DNA of 57,317 nt from Pseudomonadota bacterium. GTDB taxonomy: Bacteria > Pseudomonadota > Alphaproteobacteria > Rhizobiales > Xanthobacteraceae. The notes beneath the pieces were generated by a model, which worked only from the letters and a program-made list of their open reading frames with translations, was not told the DNA's origin and ran no database searches. The DNA lies in the NCBI GenBank assembly GCA_023388935.1, contig JAEWFG010000203.1, positions 1-57,317 of the forward strand, written 5' to 3'. Made by a program: the position numbers and the translations under genes. Positions 54,182-57,317 of this stretch are shown here, in pieces; positions within the stretch are counted from its first letter, which is position 1, and each line of letters begins with the position of its first letter.

Positions 54182-54784
54182 GTGGTCGCGTTGGCGCGCG
54201 ATGACGACCCCCTTTGTCGAGGACACATGGCGGAATATTCCGATACCAATAAGGTCGGTTCAAACCCGATAGCAGACCCAGAGCTCGTTCGAGTGCTTTC
54301 CGAGATTCGTGAGCTTGACGTCAAGGAAGCTGGATCTCCAGTTTCCCGAAGAGGTGAGTGCAACTGGACGTTAGATCCACTCGAAGAGGATGACCGAAAA
54401 GCGATAGCTATTTTCGCGCTTGCAGGCCTGCAGCCAGAGAATCGTTTCCATCGTGATCTCCTGCTCGAGGTGCTCATCGACTTTGTCGCCTTCGTGGGCG
54501 CGCCGCCGTGGACGGAACTGGAGTTATGGCACCTGCTGAGGGACGTTCACTACACCCGAAGAGCCCTTGAGCATTTGGGTAAGCCGAGCGATCTAGCGAG
54601 CGCCTGTGAAGAAATAGCAACGCAGTCGGAATTCGAACAACATAAACCTTCCGCCGGGACGTTGAAGCGCCGTTACCACATCGGCCACGCGCATTTTACG
54701 GCTAGGCTCGATACCGACAGCTTCGTTCGAGACTGGCCACCTCTCGTCTTGAATGAGCTTAAGGCCGTTCTCGAAAAGGGATAA
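54182..54784 (+). CDS. Unrecognised protein in the comM island
   Basis: 200 residues if it starts at GTG 54182; an ATG at 54227 with GAGGA three bases upstream would give 185. Largely acidic and helical, with several Trp (CNWTLDPLEEDD, PPWTELELWHLLRDVHY) and no signal peptide, membrane segment or motif I can name. Codon use is less GC-biased than in the chromosome. It is followed 116 bases later by another unknown gene. Confidence 0.55.
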   Translation: MVALARDDDPLCRGHMAEYSDTNKVGSNPIADPELVRVLSEIRELDVKEAGSPVSRRGECNWTLDPLEEDDRKAIAIFALAGLQPENRFHRDLLLEVLIDFVAFVGAPPWTELELWHLLRDVHYTRRALEHLGKPSDLASACEEIATQSEFEQHKPSAGTLKRRYHIGHAHFTARLDTDSFVRDWPPLVLNELKAVLEKG

Positions 54785-54900
54785 GATGGGCGTTCTTCCT
54801 AAGCCCTGAAGTGCGGAAAACCACCCCACTTTTTTAGCACCTTCATTCAGCCCTATTTGGATAGCGCACCGCGTGGGTGCACTACCTGAAAGGAAAGTGG

Positions 54901-55509
54901 ATGAAAGAACTGAAAACCGAAATCGCCTCGAACAACGAGGCACCGATCAAGCCTCAAAGCATCTTTTCGGACCTCAACAAGCTGCGGCTCTCCATTGGCT
55001 CGACCGTATTTGGTGGCACTACCGAAATTCTGTCGAAAGTGGCCGTACGCAAGCCTCAAAAGCAGGAATTTGTGCGTGTTCATCCCGACGAAGGGATGAT
55101 GCTAGCAACCGCTGTTTACGAGGACAAGCAGGAGCGTGAGTTCTACTTCGTGGCTCCCAACATGATGTCAGCGATGCTTGGGGAAACGACCCCGGTCATC
55201 CTCGTCACCGCTATTAATCGGCAGAAGGTTAGTTTTCTTTGGCCGATCAAGGTCGCGAACGACAACAGCAGCGGGAATGCGTGGCAGGATAGCGCTCAGC
55301 AAGGCTGTGAAGTTGCCAAGAAGACATGGGTTCGGCTGGTCGCCGACATGTCGTTGGGCGCTTACCGCATCTGGGCAGCGCAGGGAGACCTCTCCGAACC
55401 TGAATGGCGGCCGGAACCTCTGAATGAACTGCTGGAAATCGCCTTTCGCGGGCGGGTGATCGAGAACGATGATCATCCCGTCGTTAGGCGGCTTCGCGGC
55501 TTGATCTGA
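54901..55509 (+). CDS. Unrecognised protein upstream of the island DNA polymerase
   Basis: 202 residues, soluble, mixed alpha/beta. Ends two bases before the polymerase ATG, so the two are probably co-translated and functionally linked. No known motif was found; the central part EGMMLATAVYEDKQEREFYF and PVILVTAINRQKVSFLWPIK reads like a beta-rich binding domain. ATG 54901 is preceded by AGGAAAG. A guess would be a polymerase accessory or single-strand-binding factor; this is unproven. Confidence 0.6.
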   Translation: MKELKTEIASNNEAPIKPQSIFSDLNKLRLSIGSTVFGGTTEILSKVAVRKPQKQEFVRVHPDEGMMLATAVYEDKQEREFYFVAPNMMSAMLGETTPVILVTAINRQKVSFLWPIKVANDNSSGNAWQDSAQQGCEVAKKTWVRLVADMSLGAYRIWAAQGDLSEPEWRPEPLNELLEIAFRGRVIENDDHPVVRRLRGLI

Positions 55510-55511
55510 CC

Positions 55512-57317
55512 ATGACCACTCATCACAAAAAAAACGACGGCCTTCAGGCCGTCGTCCCCGCTCGGCGTATCTGGTGCGTCGATTTCGAATTTCAGGCTGG
55601 ACAAGGCAAACGTCCCCGTCCGATCTGTATGGTTGCAAGGGAAATTGTGACTGGACGGACCATCCGCCTCTGGCACGACGAACTCAGAAGCCTTACCCGC
55701 TCCCCTCTCGATACGGGACCGGATGTGCTTGTTGTAGCCTATATGGCGGCCGCCGAGATGGGTTGCTTTCTTGAACTCGGCTGGAATCCTCCAGAGAAGA
55801 TTCTCGACCTCTTCGTTGAACATCGCATCGAAACCAATGGCTGCTATTTGCCAATGGGTAACGGCATGCTTGGCGCTCTCGCCATGCGCGGGCGGTCGCA
55901 CATTGGCGTCGATCACAAGGAGAAGATGCGGTCCCTGATCCTTGATCGGACGACTTGGAACGACGCCGAAAGGAAAGCCATCCTCGACTATTGCGAGTCT
56001 GACGTTGATGGCCTCGTTGTCCTGCTCGAATTGATGGCGGCCTCGATCGACTGGTCCCGCGCCCTCTTTAGAGGACGGTACATGTCCGCTGTGGCTCGCA
56101 TGGAGCGGAGCGGCGTACCTGTGGATCGGGCGCTCTATCGGACTTTCGTTGAACAGTGGCCTGAAATTAGGGGACGGCTGGTCGAGGAAGTAGACCGTGA
56201 GTACGGTGTCTACGATGGCATCTCATTCCGCCTCAACCGGTTCGAGGCTCTCCTGAAGGCACGCGGTATGTCTTGGCCGAGGCTGCCGTCAGGCACTCTG
56301 GACCTAAAGGACGACACGTTTAAGGAGCAGTGCAGGCTCTTCCCTCAGCTCGGTCCGCTGCATGAGCTTCGGCAATCGCTCAGCAAGCTCCGCAAATCAG
56401 ACATTCAAATGGACTTGGACAACAGGGCTCGCACCAGCCTCCGTCCGTTTCGGTCCATCACGGGTCGTAACCAGCCGCCGGCGAGCGAATTCGTTTTTGG
56501 ACCTTCGAAGTGGCTGAGGGGCATCATCAAGCCTGATGACGGCTATGGCATCGCCTACATCGACTTCGTGTCACAGGAGATCGGGATCGCGGCTGGGCTT
56601 TCCGGCGACCCGCGGTTGGCAGAGGCCTACGCAGAAGGCGACCTCTATATGGGCTTCGCTAAGCAGTCTGGACTCGCACCGCTCGATGCGACCAAGGCCA
56701 CTCATCCGGTGATTCGGGAGCGGTGCAAAACGGTCGTGCTCGGTCTCAACTACGGTATGGGCGCTGAAGGCATGGCGCATCGAGCTGGCATCAGCATCGC
56801 CGAGGCCCGAGAGATGATCCAGCTCCACAAACAGTTGTACCACCAGTTCTGGAAATACAGCAGCACGGTGGTCGATAGCGCGATGATCTCGAACCGCCTG
56901 AGCACGGTCTTCGGTTGGCAACGGTGGGTCAAGGCCACAGATAAACCGACCTCGCTTATGAACTTCCCCATGCAAGCGAACGGTGCGGAAATGATGCGAA
57001 TCGCCGCAATCGCAGCGACCGAAGCAGGGATCAATGTTTGTGCACCGATCCACGATGCCTTCCTGATTGCAGCGCCGTTGTGGCGGCTCGACGATGACGT
57101 TCGACACATGTGCGAGATCATGTCGAAGGCCGGCTCCTACGTCACTGGTGGGCTGCCTATCCGCACCGAAGCCCGGATTATCCGGTATCCATGTGTTTCG
57201 GCATGGAATAAGGACCCCGTATTCGGGGTAATCGGCATCCAATCGGGACCCCGGGACAAGGGTCCACAGTGGCTTCCATCAAGTCATGGAAGCCGAGGTT
57301 GGGATGCTGGTGGTGGA
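55512..57317 (+). CDS. Family A DNA polymerase with 3'-5' exonuclease domain (mobile-element type), interrupted near its end
   Basis: The frame stays open to the window end (602 codons). The exonuclease has motif I VDFEF (Asp24, Glu26), motif II YMAAAEMGC with Glu82 where Asp is usual, and motif III YCESD (Tyr160, Asp164). Polymerase motif A is IDFVSQE (Asp351, Glu356); B is RERCK...LNYG (Arg402, Lys406, Tyr414); C is IHDAF (Asp515). There is no 5' nuclease domain. This is the type found in phages and islands, not host PolA. Homology stops after ARIIRYP (codon 560, base 57191), where an IS21-like end begins, so the last residues are foreign. Confidence 0.85.
   Translation, partial: MTTHHKKNDGLQAVVPARRIWCVDFEFQAGQGKRPRPICMVAREIVTGRTIRLWHDELRSLTRSPLDTGPDVLVVAYMAAAEMGCFLELGWNPPEKILDLFVEHRIETNGCYLPMGNGMLGALAMRGRSHIGVDHKEKMRSLILDRTTWNDAERKAILDYCESDVDGLVVLLELMAASIDWSRALFRGRYMSAVARMERSGVPVDRALYRTFVEQWPEIRGRLVEEVDREYGVYDGISFRLNRFEALLKARGMSWPRLPSGTLDLKDDTFKEQCRLFPQLGPLHELRQSLSKLRKSDIQMDLDNRARTSLRPFRSITGRNQPPASEFVFGPSKWLRGIIKPDDGYGIAYIDFVSQEIGIAAGLSGDPRLAEAYAEGDLYMGFAKQSGLAPLDATKATHPVIRERCKTVVLGLNYGMGAEGMAHRAGISIAEAREMIQLHKQLYHQFWKYSSTVVDSAMISNRLSTVFGWQRWVKATDKPTSLMNFPMQANGAEMMRIAAIAATEAGINVCAPIHDAFLIAAPLWRLDDDVRHMCEIMSKAGSYVTGGLPIRTEARIIRYPCVSAWNKDPVFGVIGIQSGPRDKGPQWLPSSHGSRGWDAGGG
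55527..55555 (-). terminator. Antisense intrinsic terminator in the polymerase 5' end
   Basis: Stem ACGACGGCC/GGCCGTCGT with loop TTCA; on the minus strand it is followed by eight T residues. It would stop antisense transcription coming from the polymerase side. Confidence 0.5.
57192..57317 (+). mobile_element. Left end of a probable IS21-family element
   Basis: Starts TGTGTTTCGGCATGG immediately after the last conserved polymerase codon, then has repeated GGACCCC motifs (AAGGACCCCGTATTC, CGGGACCCCGGG, AAGGGTCC) as in IS21 ends. An ATG at 57286 (MEAEVGMLVV) or 57304 with GAGG upstream could start istA; the N-terminal MLVVE resembles IstA proteins I recall. Only 126 bases are available. Confidence 0.5.

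Larger units (their letters stand above)
54023..57317. mobile_element. Island inserted in comM (left part, continues past window)
   Basis: Begins where comM homology stops. It is visibly richer in A+T than the flanking chromosome, lacks the genome's palindromic repeats and carries accessory genes only: two unknown proteins and a mobile-element type DNA polymerase. Its first 70 bases hold three degenerate 22-23 bp repeats, like transposase-binding ends. comM is a known attachment site of Tn7-like (Tn6022/AbaR) elements in other genera. No integrase or transposase gene falls within the window apart from the possible IS21 start. Confidence 0.75.

Overview
The window is chromosomal DNA from a GC-rich alphaproteobacterium of the Rhizobiales, most probably Bradyrhizobium or a close relative. 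The evidence is the housekeeping gene order (uppP-fzlA-queG, rpmI-rplT, pheS-pheT, dnaK/dnaJ, grpE-hrcA, rph-rdgB-hemW, rsmI-yraN-gshB), a rhizobial PmtA-type lipid methyltransferase, and a dense population of short intergenic palindromic repeats of several families. No rRNA, tRNA or CRISPR array was seen.

Layout. 1-8.6 kb: an NDUFA9-like protein (cut by the window start), a DprE2/DprE1-like pair that probably makes a D-arabinose lipid donor, uppP, the GST-fold division protein FzlA, queG, a thioesterase, an NTF2-like protein and an alpha/beta hydrolase. 8.8-15.4 kb: translation genes infC (with an ATT start), rpmI, rplT, pheS and pheT. A DUF559 (Vsr-like) endonuclease gene, bracketed by near-perfect 48-bp inverted repeats, is wedged between pheS and pheT. 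15.5-25.7 kb: TauE-like exporter, Tat-type amine oxidase, YiiX-like hydrolase, csoR-copA with an intergenic operator, nikR, and a divergent S53 peptidase / nucleoside-phosphorylase-fold pair. 25.7-32.9 kb: EI24/CysZ-like protein, nth, DUF2244 protein, Ada-like methyltransferase, gpmA, dapB, DUF1330 protein, pyrF, FMN reductase, pmtA. 33-43.2 kb: heat-shock and RNA-processing genes dnaJ, dnaK, grpE, hrcA, rph, rdgB and hemW, with RpoH-like promoters before dnaK and grpE, plus a secreted protein and an exported-looking nicotinamidase. 43.3-52.8 kb: LppC-like lipoprotein, rsmI, yraN, gshB, then a partial Tad/Flp pilus cluster (cpaB, cpaC, cpaD, cpaE, tadD) lacking the secretion ATPase and inner-membrane platform genes.

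53.4-57.3 kb: comM (yifB) is broken just before its Walker A motif. From about 54,023 the DNA is visibly richer in A+T and begins with three degenerate 22-23 bp repeats that look like transposase-binding sites. It carries two unrecognised genes and a mobile-element type family A DNA polymerase with an exonuclease domain. The polymerase is itself interrupted near its 3' end by what looks like the left end of an IS21-family element.

The two observations I would follow first are (i) the DUF559 cassette, whose terminal repeats match the solitary paired palindromes found elsewhere in the window and which may therefore be the mobiliser of that repeat family, and (ii) the comM-targeted island with its orphan DNA polymerase. 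Family names come from motif recognition and memory; no database search was possible.
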